A stretch of DNA of 64,000 nt from Pseudomonas sp. (GCF_028293835.1 NZ_JAQGNX010000180.1:1-64000), one strand, 5' to 3'; positions 35,001 to 44,014 are shown, numbered from the stretch's first letter. Made by a program: numbers and translations. The notes: a model not told the origin generated them from the letters alone.

Positions 35001-36238
35001 AGCGACTCCTCCCGATCACCCCGCACAGCGCCAGGGGATGCTTCGGGTTGTGCAACTGGCATCGCCACCCGGACCGGTTTGAGCCGCAAAGCGTGCGCTG
35101 GCAGTAACCCGGCGATCGCTGGAAAATGCCGCAAAAAGTGGAAACAGACAAAGATCAGTGGCGCACGCCACCACTCCCCGCGCGTGGCGTGTTGCAGGGT
35201 TATCTGCCGGCTTTGGGTTAGCACCAACTCACGCAGGTGTTTATGCAATTGCTGATTAAGCGCCTGATCACGGACAAACAGATTGGCTTCAAGGTTCAGC
35301 GACAGGCTCAACGGATCGAGGTTACTGGACCCTACGGTGGACCATTCCTGATCGACCAGCGCCACTTTTCCGTGCAATGCGCGTTGAGTGTATTCATGAA
35401 TGATCACGCCTTCGCGCAGCAAGTAGGTGTACAGCATGCGCGAACATATCCGGACCAAGGGCAGGTCAGGCTGGCCTTGCAGCAGCAAGGTTACTCTGAC
35501 CCCCCGCCGCGCTGCGTTGCGCAGTTCCCGTAGAAACCGATAACTGGGAAAAAAGTAGGCGTTGGCAATCACGATGCGTTGGTTAGCGTTACGAATGGCC
35601 AGCAAATACTGCTCTTCGATGTCCGTGGTGTGCTCAGTGTTGTCGCGCACTGCCAACAACATCCGTGCGCTGCCGGTCTGGTGCTGAACCACACGCAACG
35701 GGGTGATTGCCTTGTTTGCCACAGGCCTGACCAAGGTCAGGCTGGACTGATAAATGTCGCTCACCACTGGGCCTTGCACCCGTAAAGCATAGTCCTGCTT
35801 GGCGGTCGGACCGCTGTCGCTCATGTGGTCATCGCTGTAATTGATACCGCCGATAAAGGCCAGTTCGGCGTCGATGACCACGATCTTGCGATGCAGCCGA
35901 CGAAACAGATTGGTGCGCATGCCCAGTACCCGGGGGCGCGGATCGAATAGTTGAATCTGCACCCCGGCGCTGAGCATTTGCCCGAGGAACTCCGAACTCA
36001 ACGCCGAGGTGCCGTAGTCATCCACCGTGACCACTACGCGTACGCCGCGCGAAGCTGCCTCAATCAACGCCTGCTGCAGCGCCTCGCCGACTCGATCCTG
36101 AAAAATAATAAAGGTTTCCAGCAATACTTCTTTGCGTGCCGCTCGGATGCAAGCGAATACCTGAGCGAAAAAATCCTCTCCATTGATCAGCAACCTGGCT
36201 GAGTTACCGTCACGCCAGCGGCTTTCGGCATAGGGCAT
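34997..36238 (-). CDS. clsB: Cardiolipin synthase B
   Basis: 413 residues of the phospholipase D superfamily, starting MPYAESRWRDGNSARLLING. The two HKD motifs are RLHRKIVVIDAELAFIGG (first) and ALHGKVALVDQEWSTVGSS (second). There is no long N-terminal membrane anchor, which separates ClsB (YbhO) from ClsA. It transfers a phosphatidyl group onto phosphatidylglycerol or phosphatidylethanolamine to form cardiolipin at the inner membrane. ATG 36238 is chosen because the longer frame would run into the ybhP coding end. Confidence 0.87.
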   Translation of the reverse strand: MPYAESRWRDGNSARLLINGEDFFAQVFACIRAARKEVLLETFIIFQDRVGEALQQALIEAASRGVRVVVTVDDYGTSALSSEFLGQMLSAGVQIQLFDPRPRVLGMRTNLFRRLHRKIVVIDAELAFIGGINYSDDHMSDSGPTAKQDYALRVQGPVVSDIYQSSLTLVRPVANKAITPLRVVQHQTGSARMLLAVRDNTEHTTDIEEQYLLAIRNANQRIVIANAYFFPSYRFLRELRNAARRGVRVTLLLQGQPDLPLVRICSRMLYTYLLREGVIIHEYTQRALHGKVALVDQEWSTVGSSNLDPLSLSLNLEANLFVRDQALNQQLHKHLRELVLTQSRQITLQHATRGEWWRAPLIFVCFHFLRHFPAIAGLLPAHALRLKPVRVAMPVAQPEASPGAVRGDREESL

Positions 36239-36240
36239 TT

Positions 36241-37026
36241 TCACAATCGCACCTCCACCGCCAGCGGCGCATGGTCGGAAAGATGGGACCAAGGTCGATT
36301 GGTCAATACCTTGGGCCGATGAGTCGTAGCGTTGCGCACATAAATCCGATCCAGGCGTAACAGCGGCCAGCGTGCCGGAAAACTTTTTGCCGGCGCCCCT
36401 GACGCCTGGACGAACGCTTCGTGCAACCCGGACCCCGCCAGCAGGCTGTCGGCTTGTAGCCGCCAGTCATTGAAATCCCCAGCAACGATAACCGGCGCAC
36501 TGACCGGCAACCGCGCCAGCAATCCCATGAGCAGGTTCAACTGCTGACGGCGATGGCCTTCACGCAAGCCCAGATGCACACAAATGGCGTGCACGGGGCC
36601 ATACCCGGGCACCGCCAGCACGCAATGCAACAACCCGCGCTGTTCAGTACCATGAACCGAGGCATCCAGGTTTTCATGGTGCACGATCGGGTATTTGGAC
36701 AGCAGCGCATTACCGTGATCGCCATCTGGATAGACCGCATTGCGACCGTAGGCAAAAGCTGGCCACATGCTGTCGGCGAGAAATTCGTACTGCGAGGTTG
36801 TTGGCCAGTGTTCCCAGCGCCGCGCATGGGCCTGTTGAGTGCCGTGAACCTCTTGCAAAAACACCACGTCGGCGGAGACTTTACGCACCGCATCGCGAAG
36901 CTCCGGGAGAATAAAACGTCGGTTAAAGACGCCAAAACCCATGTGCATATTTATGGTTAACACGTTCAATCCCAGCCCGGTAGACAGCGCGCCACCCTGC
37001 CCCAACTCAGCGGTAAAACGACTCAA
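36241..37026 (-). CDS. ybhP: Endonuclease/exonuclease/phosphatase-family protein, YbhP-like
   Basis: 261 residues with the fold's motifs: NVLTINMHMGFGVFNRRFIL, VFLQEVHG (catalytic Glu), ICVHLGLREGHRR, VIVAGDFNDWR (Asp/Asn) and the closing LSDHAPLAVEV (Asp-His). It starts at TTG 37026, whose bases overlap the TGA of the DUF72 gene. No upstream ATG fits, and the family needs residues ahead of the internal ATG. The clsB-adjacent position is conserved in enterobacteria. The substrate (nucleic acid, inositol phosphate or lipid) is unknown. Confidence 0.82.
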   Translation of the reverse strand: MSRFTAELGQGGALSTGLGLNVLTINMHMGFGVFNRRFILPELRDAVRKVSADVVFLQEVHGTQQAHARRWEHWPTTSQYEFLADSMWPAFAYGRNAVYPDGDHGNALLSKYPIVHHENLDASVHGTEQRGLLHCVLAVPGYGPVHAICVHLGLREGHRRQQLNLLMGLLARLPVSAPVIVAGDFNDWRLQADSLLAGSGLHEAFVQASGAPAKSFPARWPLLRLDRIYVRNATTHRPKVLTNRPWSHLSDHAPLAVEVRL

Positions 37027-37940
37027 AACGTAACCCCTTGCAAGACACCAGGCGCCACTTCCAGCCCTTGGGCGAGACCAAAACGCTCCAACAAGGTACG
37101 TGCGTCATACGGCGCGCGGACCTTAATGTCGTTATCGAAATAACAATAGACGTCCCGGGACTTGCGCTTGGGCGCGGGTTTGTCGGTAATCAGATGCGCG
37201 TCTTTTGGCTGCGAGCCGTTGCTCCAGCTCTCGATGCGGTCGCCCCATCGCTTGAGTGCTGCAGGGGTATAACCGCTCTCATACAAGGCCTTCTCACCGT
37301 GTAAACGCAGATAAATGAAGTCGCTGGTCACGTCTTCAACGTACGGCCATTTGCCCGCCGTATCTGCTACCACCAACGCAACCTTGTACTTGCGCAGCAG
37401 TGCGACAAACTTATCTGTAACGAAACTCACATGGCGGATCTCCACCGCGTGCCGCACCCTTCCCGTCGTAGGCATATCAAGGTAGCCGGGCTTTTTCATG
37501 CGCTCATCACATTGTTTGGCACAGGCCCTGGCTTGCTTCATGGTCTGAGGCAGCAACGACAGAAAATGCTCGAATTTTTCCGGATCAAATTTGAACGAGG
37601 GCGGGAACTGCCACAGAAATGGGCCGAGTTTCGCTTTCAACTGAAATATCCCGGAAGCGAAGAAATTAGCCACCGGTGTTTCCACTTCATTCAGGCGCCG
37701 AACATGGGTGATAAAGCGCGGGCCCTTGATACTGAATACAAAGCCATCAGGCGTATCTGCCGCCCAGCGGGAATACAACGTCGGCGATTTCAAAGAATAG
37801 AACGAGCCGTTGATTTCGATGCTGTTAACGGCGCGGGAAGCAAACTTCAGCTCATTCTTTTGCGCCAAATGTTCAGGGTAGAAATCACCCCGCCACGGTA
37901 CGTAGCGCCAGCCGGATATGCCGATTCGGATGTGCCCCAT
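37023..37940 (-). CDS. DUF72 family protein
   Basis: 305 residues, TIM-barrel-like. It begins MGHIRIGISGWRYVPWRGDF, the DUF72 signature, with VNSIEINGSFYSLKS, FVFSIKGPRFITH, GPFLWQFPPSFKFD and DFIYLRLHGEK further on. The family (E. coli YecE) is widespread with no established reaction. It is first in an operon with ybhP, clsB and ybhN, overlapping ybhP by four bases. Confidence 0.85.
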   Translation of the reverse strand: MGHIRIGISGWRYVPWRGDFYPEHLAQKNELKFASRAVNSIEINGSFYSLKSPTLYSRWAADTPDGFVFSIKGPRFITHVRRLNEVETPVANFFASGIFQLKAKLGPFLWQFPPSFKFDPEKFEHFLSLLPQTMKQARACAKQCDERMKKPGYLDMPTTGRVRHAVEIRHVSFVTDKFVALLRKYKVALVVADTAGKWPYVEDVTSDFIYLRLHGEKALYESGYTPAALKRWGDRIESWSNGSQPKDAHLITDKPAPKRKSRDVYCYFDNDIKVRAPYDARTLLERFGLAQGLEVAPGVLQGVTF

Positions 37941-38088
37941 CTGTCGATCCTACCTGTCCGTTATCAAAGTATATGAAGCCTGCGGGGCGCGCAGGTTCAA
38001 TGCTTTTCACCTGGGTGATCGGTCCAGCACCGGGAACTTTTCGCAAGTGGATTTTTCACAGCTGTAATGGGTTCATGGAGCGGCGGTC

Positions 38089-38526
38089 ATGGGTGTCACT
38101 AAAATAACTCTAACTTCCATCGGCGGGATGCTGTGCGCGATCCTCAGCAGCGGGGTATGGGCCGAAGCCTGTGAAGTCAACGTGCGGCCTGCCAATCAGG
38201 CAATTGCCGCGGTTAGTATCCAGACCTGTTACGAGTTCACGGGAATGCCCGCAGGCTCGATAGACTGGTCATGCAGCAACCAAAGCAAAGACGCGCTCAC
38301 CAGTGAAAAACGCAAAGTAGACAGTTGCCCGGCCGCCGCCAAGGCCACTTGCAGAGCAACCCTGACTCAAGAGTCATTGGCCAACGAACGCTCAACCAGC
38401 AAAGAACCCGGCAAACCCACAGTCAATATTCCCAACGGCGCCCAAGTCGTGACTCATTACTATGAAATGCAAGACGCTCATCAGGCGCAAATTGATTGTG
38501 AACAGGGCGGCGGCTCGTGGAAGTAG
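38089..38526 (+). CDS. Secreted protein of unknown function
   Basis: 145 residues with a Sec signal peptide (MGVTKITLTSIGGMLCAILS, cleavage probably after VWA). The mature part has six or more cysteines (ACEV, QTCYEF, WSCSN, DSCPAA, TCRAT, DCEQG), suggesting periplasmic disulfides. GGAG lies a short distance upstream of ATG 38089. No family was recognised. Confidence 0.6.
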   Translation: MGVTKITLTSIGGMLCAILSSGVWAEACEVNVRPANQAIAAVSIQTCYEFTGMPAGSIDWSCSNQSKDALTSEKRKVDSCPAAAKATCRATLTQESLANERSTSKEPGKPTVNIPNGAQVVTHYYEMQDAHQAQIDCEQGGGSWK

Positions 38527-38684
38527 CCGCGTGGGGCTCGTCCCGGCAACCGACTCAGCCACAGGGCTGGTTACCGCTCATCGGCTGCCTGATTAATTAG
38601 TTAAACCATTTACCCCTCAAGACTTCACACGTTTACGGGGGCTAATCCTCGTAGCAGACATTTAACGTTCGAGGTTGACTGATC

Positions 38685-38840
38685 ATGCCAAACAGCAAAA
38701 AACCAGCCGGTGACAAGCAGTCAGAAACCGGCAAAAAAGGCAGCGGCTCAAGCGGAAACTTTGCCAACGACAAGGAAAAAGCATCGGAAGCCGGTAAAAA
38801 AGGTGGTTCAGCCAGCCACTCCAGTGGGCGTAAATCGTAG
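38685..38840 (+). CDS. Small KGG-repeat stress protein (con-10 / GsiB-like)
   Basis: 51 residues, very hydrophilic: MPNSKKPAGDKQSETGKKGS, then GNFANDKEKASEAGKKGG and a Ser/His/Arg tail. The repeated ETGKKGSG.. and EAGKKGGSA units match the stress-induced bacterial acidophilic repeat (PF10685). Such proteins accumulate in stationary phase, desiccation or osmotic stress and are usually RpoS-dependent. No metal or catalytic site is visible. It is followed by a DUF4142 gene with a similar stress profile. Confidence 0.75.
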   Translation: MPNSKKPAGDKQSETGKKGSGSSGNFANDKEKASEAGKKGGSASHSSGRKS

Positions 38841-38915
38841 CCCTGACATATCGAGAGATGCAGTCCCCGCTTTCTAAATTTGCTGCCTTTTCAATTTGCC
38901 TGAGGTGTCCTATCC

Positions 38916-39416
38916 ATGAAACTTCGTACTTATTCCCTACGCGCCACCAGCCTGGCCCTACTGCTGTCCAGCGTCAGTGCCTTTGCTGCTTCACCCGCTA
39001 CCTTTGTTGACGATGCGTCTGCTAAAGGCATGGCGGAGATCCAGACGAGCCAATTAGCGCTGGACAAATCTCAGTCTGACGATGTGAAAAGCTTTGCCCA
39101 GATGATGATTACCGACCATACCGACGCCAACCAGAAACTCGCCGCCATCGCGACCAACCTCAATTTGAAAACCGCCAGCGATGCCGAGTTGATGGATAAA
39201 GCGAAGAAAATGATCCTTCAATACCGCAGCGGTTCGTTCGATAAGGCTTATGCCGCCAACCAAGTGAAAGCTCACGAACAAACCATTAAGGTGTTCCAGG
39301 ATGAGATCAAGACCTCACAGACGCCTGAATTGACAGCGTTTGCCAAGGACACCCTGCCAAAACTTCAGGACCATTTAAAAATGGCCAAGCAGTTACAAGC
39401 TAAGTACAACAAGTAA
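38916..39416 (+). CDS. DUF4142 periplasmic protein
   Basis: 166 residues with a signal peptide (LRTYSLRATSLALLLSSVSA, cleaved near AFA-A). The remainder is a helical bundle of the DUF4142 family: FVDDASAKGMAEIQTSQLAL, DVKSFAQMMITDHTDANQKL and TLPKLQDHLKMAKQLQ. Members are ferritin-like helical envelope proteins of uncertain role, often linked to stress. A strong terminator follows. Confidence 0.82.
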   Translation: MKLRTYSLRATSLALLLSSVSAFAASPATFVDDASAKGMAEIQTSQLALDKSQSDDVKSFAQMMITDHTDANQKLAAIATNLNLKTASDAELMDKAKKMILQYRSGSFDKAYAANQVKAHEQTIKVFQDEIKTSQTPELTAFAKDTLPKLQDHLKMAKQLQAKYNK

Positions 39417-39433
39417 CGCGGTTTGAATGATGA

Positions 39434-39468
39434 CAAAAGCCCCTCGCTCTGGAGGGGCTTTTGCGTTT
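39434..39468 (+). terminator. Strong Rho-independent terminator after the DUF4142 gene
   Basis: CAAAAGCCCCTC (39434-39445) pairs perfectly with GAGGGGCTTTTG (39452-39463) around a six-base loop. The A and T runs on each side would allow termination in both directions. Confidence 0.9.
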
Positions 39469-39515
39469 AACCGTTAACAGATGCTTTGAGTGGGACACCC
39501 TCGTAGTTGGAACGG

Positions 39516-40655
39516 TTAACGACAGCAGGCGCGTTTCGCATGATCAGCGTAAACATTATATTTTCGACCAAGCTCTCCCGCCCATTGATGGACGTCTTGA
39601 AGCTTCATGGTTGGCATTGAAAATCCAAGTAACGACTCCATGATCGACATCGATTGAACCTCGAAGGTGACGCTGGCATCTGCATTTATCGAGCGGATAC
39701 CATCTTGATTCTGGCAGTTGTGGTTAACCGTGATGGCGTCATTGCGCGACATACCATGGGGCAGTGACAACACAACCTGGCCTTGGCCAACTCGCACCGG
39801 ATAGCCGCCGGGTAGTCCGTTGGGACCTGGCGCATGGGTTTCAATCTCATTATCCAGAAGTATATTGTTGATGACCGTTGCGGCCGAAGCGGCTGTCAAT
39901 GCCTGCGCTAGCATCCCTTGCGCGTGTCGAAAGTCCCTGCTCGCGGAATAAAAAATCTGCGAGTCCGAAAATTGTCCAGAGCATTCAACACCCCCGATTC
40001 GATAAAAAAGTTTGTAGCTGCTGTCGCAGGGCAATGCCGTCCGGGGAACGTGATGAGTGAAGTAATGCCTGCCGATGAGTTTGACCTCGACCTCCGCAGG
40101 GGTACACCTAGCCATTTTGGCAATGGCCAAGCGCACAGTGGGGACCCGATTAGCAACATGACCAACGCCAATAACCGGGGCCAGGCCCACCTTGTCCAAC
40201 ACGGCGTTAACGGCATCCGGGAACGCCGCATTCACCGTCAGGGTCCTGATCCCGGATAACTTGACGGCCCGCATGAGATCGTAGGCTGGCGCTAGATGCA
40301 TCGGTAGCCAAGGACCGCGATGCGCCAATTCCAAGTCATCATCCCCGGCGGTGGGTAATCTTTTAGTGACCCGCCACGGCAGCAATGACGTGCAATTGAC
40401 AATGATATTGGGCCTGAGCTTGAGCAAAATGTCGGCGGTCCTATATATGTCGGCAAGGTCCACCTGCAAAGCCGTGACAGAGGCTGAACTGTCTAACTGC
40501 AACAAAGTGAGGGCTACCAAATTGCACAAGCGAGTCGTTTTTTCCAGGTCGCGACTTGCGACAAATATCTGGAAGTTACTACGTAGCGCCAACATCTGAA
40601 TTATTTGAAACGATAAGGGGCCCGCACCAATAATCAGTATTTTTTTCCGGTCCAT
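39516..40655 (-). CDS. Saccharopine-dehydrogenase-like NAD(P)-binding protein
   Basis: 379 residues. The N-terminus KKILIIGAGPLSFQIIQML is a Rossmann motif, and TALQVDLADIYRTADILLKL, IIVNCTSLLP and TLTVNAAFPDAVNAVL follow the saccharopine-reductase pattern (PF03435). It is not similar enough to name a substrate. Codon use is more AT-rich than neighbours (TTA, ATA, GTA codons frequent), which suggests horizontal transfer. No partner enzyme or transporter gene is adjacent; flanking genes point in unrelated directions. An inverted repeat, TTAACCGTT (39467-39475) with AACGGTTAA (39511-39519), brackets its 3' end. An opine-type or amino-acid oxidoreductase is a guess. Confidence 0.6.
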   Translation of the reverse strand: MDRKKILIIGAGPLSFQIIQMLALRSNFQIFVASRDLEKTTRLCNLVALTLLQLDSSASVTALQVDLADIYRTADILLKLRPNIIVNCTSLLPWRVTKRLPTAGDDDLELAHRGPWLPMHLAPAYDLMRAVKLSGIRTLTVNAAFPDAVNAVLDKVGLAPVIGVGHVANRVPTVRLAIAKMARCTPAEVEVKLIGRHYFTHHVPRTALPCDSSYKLFYRIGGVECSGQFSDSQIFYSASRDFRHAQGMLAQALTAASAATVINNILLDNEIETHAPGPNGLPGGYPVRVGQGQVVLSLPHGMSRNDAITVNHNCQNQDGIRSINADASVTFEVQSMSIMESLLGFSMPTMKLQDVHQWAGELGRKYNVYADHAKRACCR

Positions 40656-40751
40656 GATACTGCTTCCGTTGAAGTTCCATGGGACGAAATAACCACGCTC
40701 GCATTCGAATCGAATGAAAACCGGGGCGATGACTCTTTCGTGTAATGATGC

Positions 40752-40961
40752 CTATAGCCAATTTGGCGGAGACCATTCTATGGTGTGTTTGTCCTGCTCT
40801 AGCTGTTGAACCAGGGTCCGCCATTCAAGATTGGATCCAAGTTGGTACGGTGTCAACGCAGCCTCTGGAATAAATTGAGCTTGGCTTATGCAAACTGGAA
40901 ATAACCCTTGGAGAGCAATCCGTACACACATGTCGGCCTCTAGCTTTGGGTCAGTGATCAA
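40752..40961 (-). CDS. Possible small protein upstream of the saccharopine-dehydrogenase-like gene
   Basis: 69 residues, MITDPKLEADMCVRIALQGL to WSPPNWL. The composition is protein-like (hydrophobic core, Trp and Pro spread through the end) and not a shadow of another gene. It could be a real small gene in the same AT-rich island, an upstream partner of the oxidoreductase 96 bases away, or a gene remnant. No family was recognised. Confidence 0.3.
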   Translation of the reverse strand: MITDPKLEADMCVRIALQGLFPVCISQAQFIPEAALTPYQLGSNLEWRTLVQQLEQDKHTIEWSPPNWL

Positions 40962-41065
40962 TTTAATTTGAATAAATTAGCCAACTGAGCTGTTCTTAAC
41001 TCTAAGGGCCCCACGCCTTTCGCCGTTCAAGCGCTGGGACAAATAATCGACCAAGGAAATAAACC
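40962..41065. other. AT-rich non-coding stretch
   Basis: AT-rich in the first half (ATCAATTTAATTTGAATAAA). It probably holds the promoters of the island genes and of the cytochrome b561 gene. No defined hexamer pair could be assigned. Confidence 0.35.
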
Positions 41066-41608
41066 GTGATTGCAGCTTCGTTAGCCCCCCGTTACACCGC
41101 CAAAGCTCGTTGGTTTCATTGGTTGATGGCCGGCCTGATTGTGCTGGCGTACGCCCTGATCCTAAGCCGTAGTCAGTTTGCCAAAGGATCGGACCCACGG
41201 ACGTTCGTTATTCAAACTCATTTTTGGGTCGGGATTCTGGTGTTCCTGATGGCGTTTTTTCGCATTGCCGAGCGCCACCGTCACACACCGCCCGGGATTA
41301 CCCCACCCCTTGAAGGCGCACTGCAGGTCATGGCGACGCTCTCGCATTACGCGCTGTATGCGTTTTTGTTCGCTCAGCCATTGTTGGGTTTGTTTACCGT
41401 GCTGCTGGGCAGCGGCAAGGTGCCCATTCCGCTAACATCGTTGGCGATTCCCTCGCCGTTCGACGTATCGAAACCCACCGCAGAATCCCTTGTACATCTG
41501 CACGTCTTACTGGGCACGATTTTCTACTATGTGATCGGCCTGCACGTTGTCGCGGCGATGTGGCACCACTTCGTGCGCCGCGACGACACCGTAAAACGCA
41601 TGGTGTAA
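41066..41608 (+). CDS. Cytochrome b561
   Basis: A 180-residue four-helix di-heme membrane protein of the CybB family. Histidines fall in RWFHWLMAG (helix 1), QTHFWVGI (helix 2), LSHYALYAFLFAQP (helix 3) and HLHVLLGTIFYYVIGLHVV (helix 4, two His). It probably shuttles electrons from ubiquinol, possibly to periplasmic acceptors or superoxide. It is encoded alone. Confidence 0.87.
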   Translation: MIAASLAPRYTAKARWFHWLMAGLIVLAYALILSRSQFAKGSDPRTFVIQTHFWVGILVFLMAFFRIAERHRHTPPGITPPLEGALQVMATLSHYALYAFLFAQPLLGLFTVLLGSGKVPIPLTSLAIPSPFDVSKPTAESLVHLHVLLGTIFYYVIGLHVVAAMWHHFVRRDDTVKRMV

Positions 41609-41930
41609 CGGGGCGATTTCCGACATTCGATTTCCCACGAAATCTTCCCCGGACGTTATCTAAGCCTTCGGCAGCTAACGGCCAAGCCACTGAATCGGCG
41701 CAAATTAAACTGTTTGAGTGCGCCAGTCTTTTCCCCGCAGCGCGGCGGTTTATCGCTTCGCTGTAGTCAGCTCCACCCCCCGAATCCAGCGTGTCCGTAC
41801 AATAAATCCGCAGACGTCAGAAAAAACAGGTAGCTCCAGTCAATAATGAGTATCATTATGTTACGTATTGCCATACGCACAGAGTTCCGTTGTGCGGGCA
41901 AAAGACACCCTACTGATTCCGTGGTGAAAG
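41609..41930. other. Intergenic stretch upstream of efeU
   Basis: 322 bases without a credible gene. The Fur box near 41850 is the only signal recognised. The open frames here have low-quality composition. Confidence 0.5.
41842..41859 (+). promoter_or_regulatory. Fur box upstream of the efe operon
   Basis: AATAATGAGTATCATTAT contains the inverted repeat ATAATGA-N3-TCATTAT and matches most positions of the GATAATGATAATCATTATC Fur consensus. It lies 72 bases ahead of efeU, so iron-replete Fur should repress the operon. Confidence 0.8.
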
Positions 41931-42797
41931 ATGCTTGTTCCTTTTCTGATCATGCTGCGCGAGGGCATTGAAGCCGCGCTTATCGTTGGCATCATTGCCA
42001 GCTACTTGAAGCAGACCGGCCGCGGTGAATGGATGCCCGCCGTATGGATTGGCGTGTTTCTGGCGTCGGCACTTGCGCTGTTGGTTGGCGGTGGCCTGGA
42101 AATGATGAGTGCGGAATTTCCGCAACGTCAGCAGGAATTGTTCGAAGGCGTTGTTGGTTTGATAGCTGTTGCCATCCTCAGCTCCATGGTGTTCTGGATG
42201 CGCAAGGTTGCGCGTTCCATCAAGCATGCCCTGCACGCTTCTCTCGACGCAGCCCTCGCCACCTCGAAAAACCAGGTCTACGCGTTGATCGCCATGGTGT
42301 TTTTCGCCGTGGCCCGTGAGGGTCTGGAAACCGTATTTTTCCTGCTGGCTGTGTTCCAGCAGAGCGAAGGCCCGGGCGCGCCCATCGGCGCCTTGTTAGG
42401 CCTGATCCTCGCCATTGGCGTAGGTTTCGCCATCTACAGCGGCAGCATGCGTTTGAACCTGAGCCTGTTTTTCCGTTGGACGGGCCTGTTCATCCTGGTG
42501 GTGGCCGCCGGCATTCTGTCCACCTCTGTGCAAGCCTTGCATGAAGCCGGGCTGTGGAATCACTTACAAACCGTGGTCTTCGATATCAGCACCACGTTGC
42601 CTATGGATGGTCCAGTGGGTTCGGTATTGGCGGGTATGTTCGGCTATCAGGATGCTCCGACCGTCAGCACGCTGAGCGTGTATTTGATCTACCTGATCGG
42701 TGCTCTTGTGCTGTTCTTTCTGCCGCACCCCCGGGTGGTCAGCTTGCCGACCAAGCCTGCGCAACATCACCACTCATCTTCTGTTACGAATAAATAA
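41931..42797 (+). CDS. efeU: Ferrous iron permease, FTR1 family
   Basis: 288 residues with seven membrane helices. The two iron-handling motifs REGIE (residues 10-14) and REGLE (129-133) are intact and sit in helices 1 and 4, as in EfeU and yeast Ftr1. It forms the inner-membrane pore. The C-terminus is His-rich (QHHHSSS). First gene of the four-gene efe operon under a Fur box. Confidence 0.93.
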   Translation: MLVPFLIMLREGIEAALIVGIIASYLKQTGRGEWMPAVWIGVFLASALALLVGGGLEMMSAEFPQRQQELFEGVVGLIAVAILSSMVFWMRKVARSIKHALHASLDAALATSKNQVYALIAMVFFAVAREGLETVFFLLAVFQQSEGPGAPIGALLGLILAIGVGFAIYSGSMRLNLSLFFRWTGLFILVVAAGILSTSVQALHEAGLWNHLQTVVFDISTTLPMDGPVGSVLAGMFGYQDAPTVSTLSVYLIYLIGALVLFFLPHPRVVSLPTKPAQHHHSSSVTNK

Positions 42798-42805
42798 GGG
42801 CACCC

Positions 42806-44014
42806 ATGTCGAACCTCCCCACCGGGCTTCCTGAGAAGGCCATGCCTACCCGCGTCTTGCGCTTGGCAGTTGCCGGTTCCGTGATCGTCATGCTTGCCGC
42901 TGGCGGACTGTTTTACTACGCGTCCCAAGCCGCCATGCACAAGCGTCAGGCCAACAACAGCGCGGAAGTGACGGTGACCATTCACGCCCATAACTGTGAA
43001 CCGAACGCGCTGACCGTCCCGGCCGGGCGTACTGCATTTCGTATCATCAACCGCTCGGAACGTGCCGTTGAGTGGGAAATTCTCGATGGCGTCATGGTTC
43101 TCGAGGAGCGAGAGAACATCGCGCCCGGTTTGAGTGCGCTGATCAACGCCAACCTCAAGCCAGGTGACTACACCATCACCTGCGGTTTGCTCAGCAATCC
43201 CCACGGCACCATGAAGGTCACTCCGACCGCCGCGTCCGACGCCCTCGCCAAGGCCAAGCCTACCCTGGCTGCGTTTCTCGGCCCGTTGTCGGAATACCGG
43301 GTGTACATGAGCCTGCAAAGCTCGGCGCTGCTCAAGGCGGTTATTGCGTTGCAGGCCGCTGTCGATGCCGGCGAACTGAGCCAGGCGCAAGCGGCCTATC
43401 TGCCCGCCCGGGCTGCCTACCAGCGTCTTGCTCCTGCGGCCCAACGATTCTCCGAAATCGATAACGCAATCAACGCCCGTGCCGATTACTACGAAAAACG
43501 CGAGCAAGATGCCGGTTTCAGTGGCTTCCACCGCATTGAGTACAGCCTGTTTGACCAACACACCGTCGAGGGGCTGGGCCCGGTGGTGCAGAAGCTACAA
43601 GCCGACGTCGCCAGTCTCAAGCAACAATTGCTGGCGCAGTCGATGCAGCCTGAACAGTTGGTCGGTGGCGTCGTCCACTCCCTGCGTAGCCTTGCGGACA
43701 TTCGCAGCAAAGGTGAAGAAGAACGTTACAGCCACAGCGACCTGAATGGCTTTGCCGCCAACCTGGACGGCACGCGCAAAGTTATCGAGCTGATGCGGCC
43801 GCTGTTGAGCACCTCTAACGTCGACCTGCTCAAACGCATTGACAGTGCCACCGCCGCGCTGGATGCGCAGATCAAGGGTTTCAGTACCGATGGCGTTTAC
43901 CGCCCGTATGACCAAGTGACGGCTGAACAACGTCAGCAGATCGCAGACAAGGCCTCGGCACTGGCCGATGCACTCGATGGAATCGATCCGGCATTAGGCC
44001 TCTCTGGTCTCTGA
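42806..44014 (+). CDS. efeO: EfeO: periplasmic cupredoxin-M75 iron uptake component
   Basis: 402 residues. An N-terminal hydrophobic segment (VLRLAVAGSVIVMLAAGGLF) serves as signal or anchor. A cupredoxin-like domain follows (about 45-150; EVTVTIHAHNCEPNALTVPA, then LKPGDYTITCGL), then an M75 helical domain with GFHRIEYSLFDQ and EEERYSHSDLNGFAANLDG. The HxxE pair is the M75 metal site. EfeO is proposed to pass iron from EfeB chemistry to the EfeU channel. It is 8 bases after efeU. Confidence 0.9.
   Translation: MSNLPTGLPEKAMPTRVLRLAVAGSVIVMLAAGGLFYYASQAAMHKRQANNSAEVTVTIHAHNCEPNALTVPAGRTAFRIINRSERAVEWEILDGVMVLEERENIAPGLSALINANLKPGDYTITCGLLSNPHGTMKVTPTAASDALAKAKPTLAAFLGPLSEYRVYMSLQSSALLKAVIALQAAVDAGELSQAQAAYLPARAAYQRLAPAAQRFSEIDNAINARADYYEKREQDAGFSGFHRIEYSLFDQHTVEGLGPVVQKLQADVASLKQQLLAQSMQPEQLVGGVVHSLRSLADIRSKGEEERYSHSDLNGFAANLDGTRKVIELMRPLLSTSNVDLLKRIDSATAALDAQIKGFSTDGVYRPYDQVTAEQRQQIADKASALADALDGIDPALGLSGL

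Noticed and set aside
41560..41766. Open frame of 68 residues after cytochrome b561
   Set aside because: It overlaps the end of the cytochrome gene in another frame, is Arg/Pro-rich and has no ribosome-binding site; a shadow frame.
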